In this document: positions 6,405 through 14,127 of the stretch, piece by piece
Numbering within the stretch: the first letter of the stretch is position 1
How the letters are laid out: every line of letters begins with the position of its first letter
Source of the DNA: Deltaproteobacteria bacterium
GTDB lineage: Bacteria > Desulfobacterota > DSM-4660 > Desulfatiglandales > HGW-15
Length of the DNA: 40,897 bases
Reading direction: 5' to 3'
NCBI GenBank assembly: GCA_019310485.1
Contig: JAFDEF010000025.1
Location: 1-40,897, forward strand
Notes under the pieces: generated by a model
Told to the model about the DNA's origin: nothing
The model's database searches: none
What the model saw: only the letters and a program-made list of their open reading frames with translations
Program-made: the position numbers and the translations under genes

Positions 6405-6449
6405 GCAACCCTATTGTTTTTCCTCCTGGATAGCCGAAATAATTTGCCC

Positions 6450-7193
6450 ATGGAGCTGAGAGAGCTTTTCAGGGACATCAGGCACTTCAGTCCGGACGAG
6501 TTCGATCATCCTGAGAAGATCGACAGGGACGCCCTTCTGCTCCTGGATGCCATGCGCGACAGAGAGGGGAAGCGCAGGCCGATAAGGATCCGGGTGAACG
6601 CCGATTTCGCCCTGACCGGCCACTCGAAAAACAGCCGCCACAGATGCGGTGACGCGTTCGACATTGTGATCTTTGATGCACGGACATCTAAGCCACTGGA
6701 CGTGGTGGAGCAATTTCTCATGGCTCTCAGGTACACCTGGGGCGGAATAGGGTTTTACCCTTACTGGAACGAGCCTGGGCTCCATGTTGACCGAAGGCCC
6801 TGGACAGTCCTTGGCAGAAGGGCCTTGTGGTGGAGAGATAAGACGAGCCCGTATGTGTTCCCATACTACTGCTGTCCTGACGCAAACGGAAACAACTGGA
6901 CCGGAGAACAAAGGGCCAACCGTTGGATAAAGGACCTATGCAGAAGGGCAGGGGTCGAGCCATTCGGGTTTCACGCTATGTGGCGGTATGTGGCATCCGT
7001 TCTGGCCGACGAGCACAAGGTCAGCGCTAAGAGGATACAGCGCATCCTGAGACACAAGAACATCTCCACAACGGAGAGGTATATCAGGCTCCTTAACGAG
7101 GGCCTGAAAGAGACTTTTGAGCTGCTTTCTAAGCGCTCAGTACCCGAAAGCGGTACCCCAAGGAAGGATGTGAAGGATGGAGAATCGGGATAA
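6450..7193 (+). CDS. Chimeric M15-type peptidase (lysin) fused to C-terminal part of a tyrosine recombinase
   Basis: Residues 1 to about 130 are an M15 peptidase domain (phage endolysin or D-Ala-D-Ala carboxypeptidase type). Ser-Arg-His-Arg-Cys-Gly-Asp-Ala-Phe-Asp supplies two zinc ligands and Pro-Gly-Leu-His-Val-Asp the third, all intact. From about residue 140 the sequence becomes the C-terminal catalytic part of a phage integrase: a Tyr-Val-Phe-Pro segment, a helix ending Cys-Arg-Arg-Ala-Gly, then His-Ala-Met-Trp-Arg-Tyr, Leu-Arg-His-Lys and the nucleophile context Thr-Thr-Glu-Arg-Tyr. The first catalytic Arg region is missing, and the HxxR motif reads His-Ala-Met-Trp, so recombination activity is not expected. 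ATG 6450 fits the lysin N terminus; a TTG at 6414 extends the frame. An in-frame deletion joining two phage genes is the simplest origin. Confidence 0.75.
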   Translation: MELRELFRDIRHFSPDEFDHPEKIDRDALLLLDAMRDREGKRRPIRIRVNADFALTGHSKNSRHRCGDAFDIVIFDARTSKPLDVVEQFLMALRYTWGGIGFYPYWNEPGLHVDRRPWTVLGRRALWWRDKTSPYVFPYYCCPDANGNNWTGEQRANRWIKDLCRRAGVEPFGFHAMWRYVASVLADEHKVSAKRIQRILRHKNISTTERYIRLLNEGLKETFELLSKRSVPESGTPRKDVKDGESG

Positions 7194-7209
7194 CATGCTG
7201 ATATTACAG

Positions 7210-7285
7210 TGGCAGTCCCAACGGGAATCGAACCCGTGTCTCCGGCGTGAGAGGCCGGTATCCTAGACCGCTAGACGATGGGACC
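7210..7285 (-). tRNA. tRNA-Glu (CTC)
   Basis: Standard 76-nt cloverleaf on the minus strand, with CCA encoded at 7210-7212. The acceptor GGTCCCA pairs with TGGGACT (first pair G-T). The anticodon stem is CCGGC/GCCGG with loop CTCTCAC, giving anticodon CTC for GAG codons. The T loop is TTCGATT. It follows tRNA-Gln by 12 nt and was probably the attachment site of the prophage remnant on its 3' side. Confidence 0.95.
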
Positions 7286-7297
7286 AAGAAATCAAAT

Positions 7298-7371
7298 TGG
7301 CTGGGGGACAAGGATTCGAACCTTGGTTAACGGGGCCAGAACCCGTCGTCCTGCCACTGAACGATCCCCCA
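7298..7371 (-). tRNA. tRNA-Gln (CTG)
   Basis: A 74-nt cloverleaf on the minus strand with encoded CCA at 7298-7300. The acceptor TGGGGGA pairs with TCCCCCA. The anticodon stem is ACGGG/CCCGT with loop TTCTGGC, giving anticodon CTG. It is co-oriented with and immediately upstream of tRNA-Glu, so one transcript probably carries both. It starts 48 nt after the stop of oppF. Confidence 0.95.
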
Positions 7372-7419
7372 GCGCTTCTATAAATTTGGTCAAATAACGC
7401 CAAAAAGTCAAGTGAAAAA

Positions 7420-8394
7420 CTAAACCACTTTCCAGCATCTTACTAGATGGTTTTGGTTTATTTCATAAAAGGGGATTTCCGTCCTTCGGCACCGATCCTC
7501 TGCCAGGGGACATCTAGCCTGGAACTTACAACCCGGGGGAGGATTGAAAGCGCTTGGAACTTCTCCCCTTAGCTCAAGCCCTTGCTTTAGAGGTGTGCCG
7601 TTTGCCGCGGGGACTGCAGAGAGAAGGGCAAAGGTATAGGGGTGGAGGGGATGGTCAAAGAGCTCATCGGTTGGAGCGTACTCCATAATATGACCAAGGT
7701 ACATGACAGCAACCATGTCGCTCATGTATCCGACCACGTTAAGGTCATGGGAGATGAAAAGGTAGCCAAGCCCGAGGCGAGCCTGAAGTTCTTTGAGCAA
7801 GTTTATGATTTGTGCCTGGATCGATACATCAAGCGCTGAGACAGGCTCGTCACACACAATGAGGCTTGGTTCGACACTTAGCGCTCTTGCAATCCCTATG
7901 CGTTGTCGCTGGCCGCCGCTGAATTCGTGAGGAAAACGATCTGCTGCAGAAGCTGGTATGCCGACCATTTGGAGAAGTTCTCTTACACGCTCTTTCCTTT
8001 CTCTGCGCCCTTTCATCCCTACTGCCCGAAGCCCTTCTTCAACACTTTGCCCTGCAGTCATGCGAGGATTGAGGGATCCGAATGGATCCTGAAAGATGAT
8101 CTGCATTTCTTTGCGGAAAGGCGTCAGTTCATTTTGGGAAAGATGGGTAATGTCTTTGCTCTTGTATATGATCTTTCCTTCGTCTGGTTCAAGTAACTTC
8201 AGTATGAGTCGCCCTACGGTTGACTTGCCGCACCCGCTCTCTCCAACAAGCCCGAGGGTCTTGGCTTGCTCGATATCAAAATCGACGCCGTCAACAGCCT
8301 TGATCCAGCCTACGACTCGCTGAAGGAATCCCCTCCTCACGGGGAAGTATTTCTTAAGGCCCGTGCTTCTCAACATGATGTTGTTAGTGGTCAT
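7420..8394 (-). CDS. oppF: Oligopeptide/dipeptide ABC transporter ATP-binding protein OppF/DppF
   Basis: This is a cytoplasmic ATPase of the peptide/nickel import family. Seen: an N-terminal motif typical of OppF (Lys-Lys-Tyr-Phe-Pro-Val-Arg-Arg-Gly), Walker A Gly-Glu-Ser-Gly-Cys-Gly-Lys-Ser-Thr near residue 50, signature Phe-Ser-Gly-Gly-Gln-Arg-Gln-Arg, Walker B ending Val-Cys-Asp-Glu-Pro, and a C-terminal oligopeptide-transporter extension with cysteines (Pro-Gly-Cys ... Cys-Pro-Leu-Ala-Glu-Asp-Arg-Cys). About 324 aa is normal. ATG 8394 was preferred over a TTG six bases upstream. It is the last gene of the transporter operon, 20 nt after oppD; OppD and OppF form the ATPase heterodimer. Confidence 0.93.
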   Translation of the reverse strand: MTTNNIMLRSTGLKKYFPVRRGFLQRVVGWIKAVDGVDFDIEQAKTLGLVGESGCGKSTVGRLILKLLEPDEGKIIYKSKDITHLSQNELTPFRKEMQIIFQDPFGSLNPRMTAGQSVEEGLRAVGMKGRRERKERVRELLQMVGIPASAADRFPHEFSGGQRQRIGIARALSVEPSLIVCDEPVSALDVSIQAQIINLLKELQARLGLGYLFISHDLNVVGYMSDMVAVMYLGHIMEYAPTDELFDHPLHPYTFALLSAVPAANGTPLKQGLELRGEVPSAFNPPPGCKFQARCPLAEDRCRRTEIPFYEINQNHLVRCWKVV

Positions 8395-8414
8395 CGTCAA
8401 ATCTCAATCGCCTT

Positions 8415-9458
8415 TTAAAGATCCGAGTAATGGGGGCCCTCATGGGTTCGTATCGTATTTGTCTTTCTTTCACTAGAAAGCACGACCGGGCAGCGGCTCA
8501 GGTGGCCGTCGCCACAGTCAAGCATCTCGGGAAATTCTTCAGAGCACTTTTTCACGGCATAAGTGCACCGGGGATGGAATGGACATCCCCGTGGCTTGTA
8601 GGCTGGGTCGGGAACGGTGCCCGGGATGCTGTGAAGAGCCTCACCCCTTTTCGAGCGGGCCGGCAGCGATGCTATGAGGCCTCTTGTATAGGGGTGGCAA
8701 GGATTTTGGAAAATATCTCTTTTCTTTCCCTGTTCTGTGATAATACCCGCGTACATGACATAAACACGGTCAGCGATATTCGCGACCACGTTGAGGTCAT
8801 GGGTAATATAGAGCAACGACATCCCCTTTTTTGACTTGAGGGTCTTGAATAGATCCAGGATTTGTTTCTGAATTGTCACATCCAGCGCTGTTGTGGGTTC
8901 ATCGGCAATCACCAGTTGAGGGCTACATGCCAGTGCCATTGCTATCATCACCCTTTGCCTCTGGCCCCCACTCAGTTGGTGGGGATAGTCTTTGAGCCTT
9001 TCCGCGGGGGAGGGGATGCCTACGTCTTTCAGCAGTCGGATGCATCTTTCTCTGAGCTCATCTCCTTCTACCTTTTGGTGGGCTGTTATTGCTTCACCAA
9101 TCTGCTCTCCCACCGTAAACACGGGATTTAGAGAAGTCATCGGTTCTTGAAAGACCATGGCGATATGGTTTCCCCTGAGATTCTGGAGTTCTTCTTCGCT
9201 CAGCTCAAGGATATTTTGCCCCATGAAAAGGATCCTCCCTCCAGGGATTTCTCCAGGCGGCTGGGGAATAAGACCAAGAATCGCAAGTGCAGATACTGTC
9301 TTTCCGCATCCCGACTCCCCTACAAGACAAACAGTTTCTCCTTGCCGTACCTCGTAGCTGACTCCTTCGAGGGCTCGAGCCACTATTGCCTCGGCTCGAA
9401 AGTTCACTGTTAACTCCTGAACGGAAAGCAGGATGCTTTTATCCAAGACACCTTGCAT
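8415..9458 (-). CDS. oppD: Oligopeptide/dipeptide ABC transporter ATP-binding protein OppD/DppD
   Basis: It is the second ATPase of the peptide importer. Walker A is Gly-Glu-Ser-Gly-Cys-Gly-Lys-Thr-Val, the signature Leu-Ser-Gly-Gly-Gln-Arg-Gln-Arg-Val, Walker B ends Ile-Ala-Asp-Glu-Pro-Thr-Thr-Ala-Leu-Asp, and the C-terminal domain has the Cys-Pro-Phe-His-Pro-Arg-Cys motif that binds an iron-sulfur cluster in related proteins. The ATG at 9458 overlaps the oppC stop by one base (TGATG), showing translational coupling. About 347 aa is the normal length. Substrate cannot be told from the ATPase; peptide is the commonest, nickel or other solutes are possible. Confidence 0.93.
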   Translation of the reverse strand: MQGVLDKSILLSVQELTVNFRAEAIVARALEGVSYEVRQGETVCLVGESGCGKTVSALAILGLIPQPPGEIPGGRILFMGQNILELSEEELQNLRGNHIAMVFQEPMTSLNPVFTVGEQIGEAITAHQKVEGDELRERCIRLLKDVGIPSPAERLKDYPHQLSGGQRQRVMIAMALACSPQLVIADEPTTALDVTIQKQILDLFKTLKSKKGMSLLYITHDLNVVANIADRVYVMYAGIITEQGKKRDIFQNPCHPYTRGLIASLPARSKRGEALHSIPGTVPDPAYKPRGCPFHPRCTYAVKKCSEEFPEMLDCGDGHLSRCPVVLSSERKTNTIRTHEGPHYSDL

Positions 9459-10618
9459 CAATATCTCTCACGCAGTTTGGGGTTCAATATATCCCTCAGA
9501 CCCTCGCCGAAGAGGTTAAAGGACAGCACGACAATCAAGATAGCAAGGCCAGGTTCAAATGTTAGCCACGGCGCATCAAAAATAAAACGCTTTCCATCTG
9601 AAAGGATGTTTCCCCATGTTGCATGGGGGGGCGGCACGCCAAAACCCAGAAAGCTCAACCCGGCCTCTGTTAGAATAGCTGTAGCTATCCCTATGGTTGC
9701 TGAAACCAGGACAGGTGCCATGGCGTTCGGGATCATGTGGCGAAATATGATCCGCCACTTGCTTACACCAAGAGCCTTGGCTGCAGTAACGAAATCCTGC
9801 TCCCTCAGCGAAAGGAACTCGGCTCTTACAAAACGCGTTGTTCCCATCCAGCTTGTCAGCCCGATAACAATCATGATGTTATAGATGCTTGCAGGCAGAA
9901 GCGCCACTACGGTCAGAATTAGAAAAAAGCTGGGGAAGCAGAGCATTATGTCGACAAGCCTCATTATCAGTGTGTCAACCGATATTGTTTCTGCAAAAAG
10001 AAATCTTGCCCATGGGCTCCCTTCTAACCTTAATTTTGCCCTGCCACAAAGGATCCATAAGCAGATTCCCAAAGCAAAAAGTAAAATCCCTAGTGAGGGG
10101 TGGGCAAGGAAGGCAAGACCAATGCCTAGAAACAAGAGAATAAGGACAAGTATTCTATCTGCTCTGATTTGCTCTTGACCAAAGTATCCTGCAATACCGC
10201 CCATGAATATGCCTACAACAACGGAGATACCTACTGCCACAAAGCCTACCGTAAGGGACACCCAGGCTCCCTGAAGCATCCTGGCAAATACGTCCCGGCC
10301 AAGATCATCGGTTCCCAGCAGGTAGATTCCAAGACGGGGAATTTGTTCGGGGCGCAGGACCTGGAGATTTGGCCTGGAAAGAGGGGGTCGCAGCTTCTCC
10401 GGCAACCGGACCAGGGCTGGGTCAAGCACGGGTTTCGTGCCTGAGGTCAGCACCAATCCTGCAACGGCAGTGAGAAAAAAAAGAATAAAAATGGCCAGGC
10501 CAGCAAAAGCCAGCCTGTTTTTGTTAAGGAGCCTGAAGAATTCTTGTGCTCGAGAGCGGCTCGGCACCAGAGCTTCTTCCTCGGGAAAAGCTGCAAACTC
10601 TTTCTTGTCTGTATTCAT
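9458..10618 (-). CDS. oppC: Peptide ABC transporter permease OppC/DppC with extra membrane hairpin
   Basis: This is an inner-membrane permease with the binding-protein-dependent transport motif near the C terminus (Glu-Ala-Gly-Leu-Ser-Phe-Leu-Gly-Phe-Gly) and the usual N-terminal cytoplasmic tail and first membrane helix. The Leu-Gly-Thr-Asp-Asp-Leu-Gly-Arg-Asp motif is present. After Gly-Tyr-Phe-Gly, where relatives go straight on to Val-Asp-Thr-Leu-Ile-Met-Arg, there are about 70 additional residues with two hydrophobic segments, making the protein about 386 aa instead of about 300. ATG 10618 was chosen; a TTG at 10642 that overlaps the oppB stop is the alternative and neither has an ideally spaced ribosome-binding site. 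Partner of OppB in the channel. Confidence 0.9.
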   Translation of the reverse strand: MNTDKKEFAAFPEEEALVPSRSRAQEFFRLLNKNRLAFAGLAIFILFFLTAVAGLVLTSGTKPVLDPALVRLPEKLRPPLSRPNLQVLRPEQIPRLGIYLLGTDDLGRDVFARMLQGAWVSLTVGFVAVGISVVVGIFMGGIAGYFGQEQIRADRILVLILLFLGIGLAFLAHPSLGILLFALGICLWILCGRAKLRLEGSPWARFLFAETISVDTLIMRLVDIMLCFPSFFLILTVVALLPASIYNIMIVIGLTSWMGTTRFVRAEFLSLREQDFVTAAKALGVSKWRIIFRHMIPNAMAPVLVSATIGIATAILTEAGLSFLGFGVPPPHATWGNILSDGKRFIFDAPWLTFEPGLAILIVVLSFNLFGEGLRDILNPKLRERY

Positions 10619-10638
10619 AGCTTTTCGCGAAATCCTTC

Positions 10639-11598
10639 TCAAAGCCTTATTCTAGGATCTACCATCAGGTAAAGGAGATCCGATAAAAAGGTGCCCGCAA
10701 GTACGAGAACTGCGGATATGAAATTAACAGTCAGTATCACCGGGTAGTCTCGCGCCAGAATAGCTTCATAAGCCATCCTTCCCATGCCGGGCCACGAGAA
10801 TATAGACTCTATGATTACTGAGCCTCCGATCAGCCCGGGCAAAATAAGCCCAAACATGGTGACGAATGGGAGAAGGGCGTTACGAAGAGCGTGCTTGTAG
10901 TGAACCTGTTCTGGGGGGAGGCCCTTGGCCTTGGCTGTTCGCACATAATCCTGGCTTTCTACCTCCAGCATCTGGCTTCTCACGTACCTTGAGAGAATGG
11001 CCACACCTCCTGTGGCACCGAGCACCGAAGGCAGTAGTAGGTGCCATATCCTGTCCATGATCATGTGAATTGTTGTTGCTTCCCTCAGCCCGAACGTCTC
11101 CATGCCTATTACAGGTACATGGAAACGTGTGACCACAAAGATAATGAGAATATAGGCGAAAAAGAAGCCGGGAATGGAAATTAAAAGATAAGCAAGGAAT
11201 GTGGTTGAGCGGTCGTAGATCCCGCCTCTTGCGATGGCTGCCCTGATTCCAATAGGAAAAGAAATGGTCCAGGTAATCAGGGTGCCGACAATGAAAAGGG
11301 GAAGACTGTTTAGAAAGCGCTCCCAGATCTTTTTCAGCACTGATTGGTTGTCTTTCCAGGAGGTTGTTTTGCCGGTAAGGAGGTCCTTGTAAAAATAGAA
11401 ATACTGGACATGAAGAGGCTTGTCCAGATGGAATGCTTTGCGGAACCGCTCAACAATCTCAGGAGTAAATTTTGGGTTAAGGGGATTTACCTGGCTTGGT
11501 TCTCCGGGTGCTATGTGGATTATCAGAAAAGAAACTATGGATACCAGGAAAAGGGTAACCAATTTTTGTATGACGCTTCTACCTATAAACGAAAGCAT
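10639..11598 (-). CDS. oppB: Peptide ABC transporter permease OppB/DppB
   Basis: A six-helix permease. The N-terminal Ile-Gly-Arg-Ser-Val-Ile-Gln-Lys-Leu precedes the first helix, followed by the periplasmic stretch with Ala-Pro-Gly-Glu-Pro. The EAA-type loop appears as Arg-Thr-Ala-Lys-Ala-Lys-Gly-Leu-Pro, and the C-terminal Val-Asp-Pro-Arg-Ile-Arg-Leu is typical. About 319 aa, normal. ATG 11598 has AGGAG five bases upstream, better than the GTG at 11604. It lies downstream of the binding-protein gene across a 202-nt gap that holds two strong hairpins, which may lower permease expression relative to the binding protein. Confidence 0.93.
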   Translation of the reverse strand: MLSFIGRSVIQKLVTLFLVSIVSFLIIHIAPGEPSQVNPLNPKFTPEIVERFRKAFHLDKPLHVQYFYFYKDLLTGKTTSWKDNQSVLKKIWERFLNSLPLFIVGTLITWTISFPIGIRAAIARGGIYDRSTTFLAYLLISIPGFFFAYILIIFVVTRFHVPVIGMETFGLREATTIHMIMDRIWHLLLPSVLGATGGVAILSRYVRSQMLEVESQDYVRTAKAKGLPPEQVHYKHALRNALLPFVTMFGLILPGLIGGSVIIESIFSWPGMGRMAYEAILARDYPVILTVNFISAVLVLAGTFLSDLLYLMVDPRIRL

Positions 11599-11709
11599 TT
11601 TCACTCCTCTCTATTACTTATAAGCGCTTTCCAGTAGCTTCCAACGAAACCGGCTCTCCAACAGAGTCCTGGAAAGTGGACCCCCACTGGAGTTTACCCC
11701 GTAGGAATG

Positions 11710-11729
11710 CCCCGTGCGGGAGCACGGGG
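11710..11729. repeat. GC-rich hairpin in opp operon spacer
   Basis: CCCCGTGC (11710-11717), loop GGGA and GCACGGGG (11722-11729) form a perfect 8-bp stem. It shares the core sequence with the larger hairpin at 11756-11786. No U-run follows on the transcribed (minus) strand, so it is not a standard terminator. Confidence 0.75.
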
Positions 11730-11755
11730 ATGGTAAATAAAGTTTTTTTCCGCTT

Positions 11756-11786
11756 TTTCGCACGGGGTTCAATGCCCCGTGCGAAA
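11756..11786. repeat. 12-bp stem hairpin after the binding-protein gene (REP-like)
   Basis: TTTCGCACGGGG (11756-11767) and CCCCGTGCGAAA (11775-11786) pair perfectly around a 7-nt loop, 14 nt after the binding-protein stop codon in the transcription direction. Together with the smaller hairpin, the element GCACGGGG/CCCCGTGC occurs four times in 77 bp. On the RNA it is followed by an A-rich stretch, not U, so mRNA stabilisation or partial attenuation is more likely than termination (inference by analogy with REP elements in malE-malF). Confidence 0.75.
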
Positions 11787-11800
11787 TTCCACAGGGTTTA

Positions 11801-13927
11801 CTATTCCAAAGAAAAGGTGGGTACCCTGGGAAGCTTGACCCACTTATTGAAATAAAACGTGTAGTCACCGGTTTTTGTCGGCTTAATTTTCTTGTAAGTC
11901 ACATGCCCCTTCGCGTCCACTTCTTTAATAACAATTCGTTTGTCCAGAACCGCTGTCCACTTGTTTACATAAAGGAAGGTGTAGGGTTGTTCAAAAGCAA
12001 TTATCTTGTGAAGCCTGTGGCAATATTCTACCTGTCGGTTGTGAGAGTATTCTTGCCTGATCTTGACAATCAGGTGGTCAGCTTCGGCGTTCTTGAACCC
12101 CACGAAGTTAAGCTGATAGGGATGGGTCTGACTGGAATGCCATATCTGGTAAAGATCGGGCTCGATCCCCATTGACCATCCCAGGATTAAGGCATCGAAG
12201 TCAGCTTTGTCAACACGCTCTTTGATAAACACAGACCACTCGACGAGATCCGTTCGGACATCAATCCCGATCTGTCGCCACTCATTCTGTACTATTGCCA
12301 TTACCGCTTTTCTGAGTTCATTTCCGCTGTTTGTGATGAGCGTAAATTGAAACCTCTTTCCATTCTTTTCGAGCCATCCTTCCGCGTTTCGCTTCCAGCC
12401 CAAGGTTTCGAGGAGTTTCAAGGCAGCGCCGGGGTTATAGGGAACAGGTTTGATATCGTGGTTGTAATAATCCGTCTGTTTAACGAATGGACCCGTGATC
12501 CGCTCTCCCTGGCCGTGGAGTACGTATTTGATGATTTTATCCACGTCGATCGCCATACTCAGGGCAAGCCTCACGCGACGATCATTGAATGGGGCCCTCC
12601 TCATGTTATAGCCGATATAGGTATACCCGAATGAAAGCCCGGAGAAGCTTTGGTACCTGGGATCGCTTTGGAGGCGTTGAACTTGATGTGGCTGAACATT
12701 GTATGTGTCCACCGTGCCGGCATAAAACTCCATTTCTTGGGTGAGCAGATCCGGAATTATCCGGTAAACATACCTCTCATAATTGGGGGGGCCTTCCCAG
12801 TAATTCCTAAAGTGGTCGAGCACAATATACTGATCGGATTTCCACTCCCTGAAAACAAAAGGGCCACAGCCGATGGGGTGGCGGTTGAAATTACTCTGGC
12901 GCATTGTGAATTTTGCAGGATCCATGCCTCGGCGGATGGCCTCTTTTCTCAATGCCTCGCGGTTTAACAAATGTCTGGGAAGTATGCCGATAGACCATGT
13001 TGCAAGGGCCGGCGAATAGAGTCGCTTGTATACAATGCGAACGGTCAGAGGATCAATGACCTCGACTCGTTTCACAGGCTCATAGTCTGAAATTCTGGGA
13101 GAGAGATTCCTGGGATCGATTATTGACTCATACGTGAATTTAACATCTCCGGCATCAAAGGGTTGCCCATCATGAAAAATAACATTGGGTCTGAGGTGAA
13201 ACACAATAACAGGATTGTGCTCGACTGGGGGGAGAATCTTACGGGCATAGGTACGCAGGTCCGTCTCTTTCCCGGATTCCTCCCTCACGTAGCGCTCGGG
13301 ATTAAAAGAGGCAAAGTAATTCTCACCCAAAACTCTGGCGAGATACTTGAAGAGGTCCTGGTCAACATGCTTCAAGGTGAGTTTTATCCTGGCCGGTGCA
13401 AAAACATGGAGTTTTATTTCTTGTGCTTTTAAGGTCCCTGCCTTCTTTTGCCGCTCTGTAACCTCAAATTCCCTTGGCCCAATGATCGATATTGCCTTAA
13501 TATTTTGAAGGCTGGCTAGGGTTTCGGAGTCAACGGTAAGTTTTCCATCTCTAGCTTTTTTCAAATACGCGACGACTTGCCCGGGAGTAGCTTTTCCAAG
13601 GCCGGGTATGGATGCTTCTTCGTTAATATAAAAGAAAGCCTGTTCGGAAATCTCCCATGAGGTAGCAAGACGGCCCCTGAAGCGGAGGTTTTCATCGCGA
13701 TCAATAAGACCTTCAAAAACCATGGACTCAATCGTGCTGCTGGCGCTGTCTGCAGAGAGGATTGGGTTTAAGATGGCAGCATCGCCAATGGAGGCTGTAA
13801 TGAACTCCTTGAGGCGGTTTGGGTTTCCTCTTGTTTGCTCTTCGTAAGTAGGCACCCACAGATAGGATTGAAGCAGTATAAGGGTAAGAGCCAGGGGAAC
13901 AAAAATCAGAAGCTTGCGAATAGTCAT
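11801..13927 (-). CDS. Peptide ABC transporter substrate-binding protein, large form, 708 aa
   Basis: This is an extracytoplasmic solute-binding protein of family 5. The hallmark Phe-His-Leu-Arg-Pro-Asn-Val-Ile-Phe-His-Asp-Gly-Gln-Pro-Phe near residue 240 and the later Ala-Leu-Ser-Met-Ala-Ile-Asp-Val-Asp-Lys-Ile are clear. ATG 13927 gives a good membrane-targeting N terminus (basic residues, then a hydrophobic stretch); the frame continues 20 codons upstream. No lipobox cysteine is seen, so it may be anchored by an uncleaved signal. About 140 residues are inserted between the Leu-Ala-Thr-Ser-Trp-Glu motif and the hallmark motif, making it larger than the usual 500-600 aa. It is the first gene of the transporter operon. 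Confidence 0.9.
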   Translation of the reverse strand: MTIRKLLIFVPLALTLILLQSYLWVPTYEEQTRGNPNRLKEFITASIGDAAILNPILSADSASSTIESMVFEGLIDRDENLRFRGRLATSWEISEQAFFYINEEASIPGLGKATPGQVVAYLKKARDGKLTVDSETLASLQNIKAISIIGPREFEVTERQKKAGTLKAQEIKLHVFAPARIKLTLKHVDQDLFKYLARVLGENYFASFNPERYVREESGKETDLRTYARKILPPVEHNPVIVFHLRPNVIFHDGQPFDAGDVKFTYESIIDPRNLSPRISDYEPVKRVEVIDPLTVRIVYKRLYSPALATWSIGILPRHLLNREALRKEAIRRGMDPAKFTMRQSNFNRHPIGCGPFVFREWKSDQYIVLDHFRNYWEGPPNYERYVYRIIPDLLTQEMEFYAGTVDTYNVQPHQVQRLQSDPRYQSFSGLSFGYTYIGYNMRRAPFNDRRVRLALSMAIDVDKIIKYVLHGQGERITGPFVKQTDYYNHDIKPVPYNPGAALKLLETLGWKRNAEGWLEKNGKRFQFTLITNSGNELRKAVMAIVQNEWRQIGIDVRTDLVEWSVFIKERVDKADFDALILGWSMGIEPDLYQIWHSSQTHPYQLNFVGFKNAEADHLIVKIRQEYSHNRQVEYCHRLHKIIAFEQPYTFLYVNKWTAVLDKRIVIKEVDAKGHVTYKKIKPTKTGDYTFYFNKWVKLPRVPTFSLE

Positions 13928-14127
13928 AGGCTTATTCCGAGCGGAATGGTAAAATCTTTCCCGCGATACGTGCAAGAATTCACGCATAGTTTAACAGAAA
14001 AACTAAATGATGCAATTAAGAATGTCGCAGGCAGGTCCCGTGATGTGGGTATGTTCTGTGTAAGGAGCAAAGACACTTTGTATTGCGGCAGTAGGGGAAG
14101 CGTTTCACTATGTGCTAGAGGGGGAGT

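Larger units (their letters stand above)
4331..7209. mobile_element. Prophage remnant next to tRNA-Glu
   Basis: A portal gene, a small gene and a gp10-like gene (minus strand) stand back to back with a chimeric lysin-integrase gene (plus strand) whose end is 16 nt from the 3' end of tRNA-Glu. tRNA 3' ends are common phage attachment sites and integrases usually lie beside them, so the right boundary is probably at about 7,210. Terminase, capsid and most tail genes are absent, so the element is defective. I found no second copy of the tRNA-Glu 3' end in the left part of the window, so the left attachment site is outside or lost. Confidence 0.65.

Noticed and set aside
6450..7193. The tyrosine-recombinase part could have been the integron integrase for the attC sites.
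   Set aside because: It lacks the N-terminal half and the catalytic Arg residues and looks like a phage-type enzyme beside tRNA-Glu.
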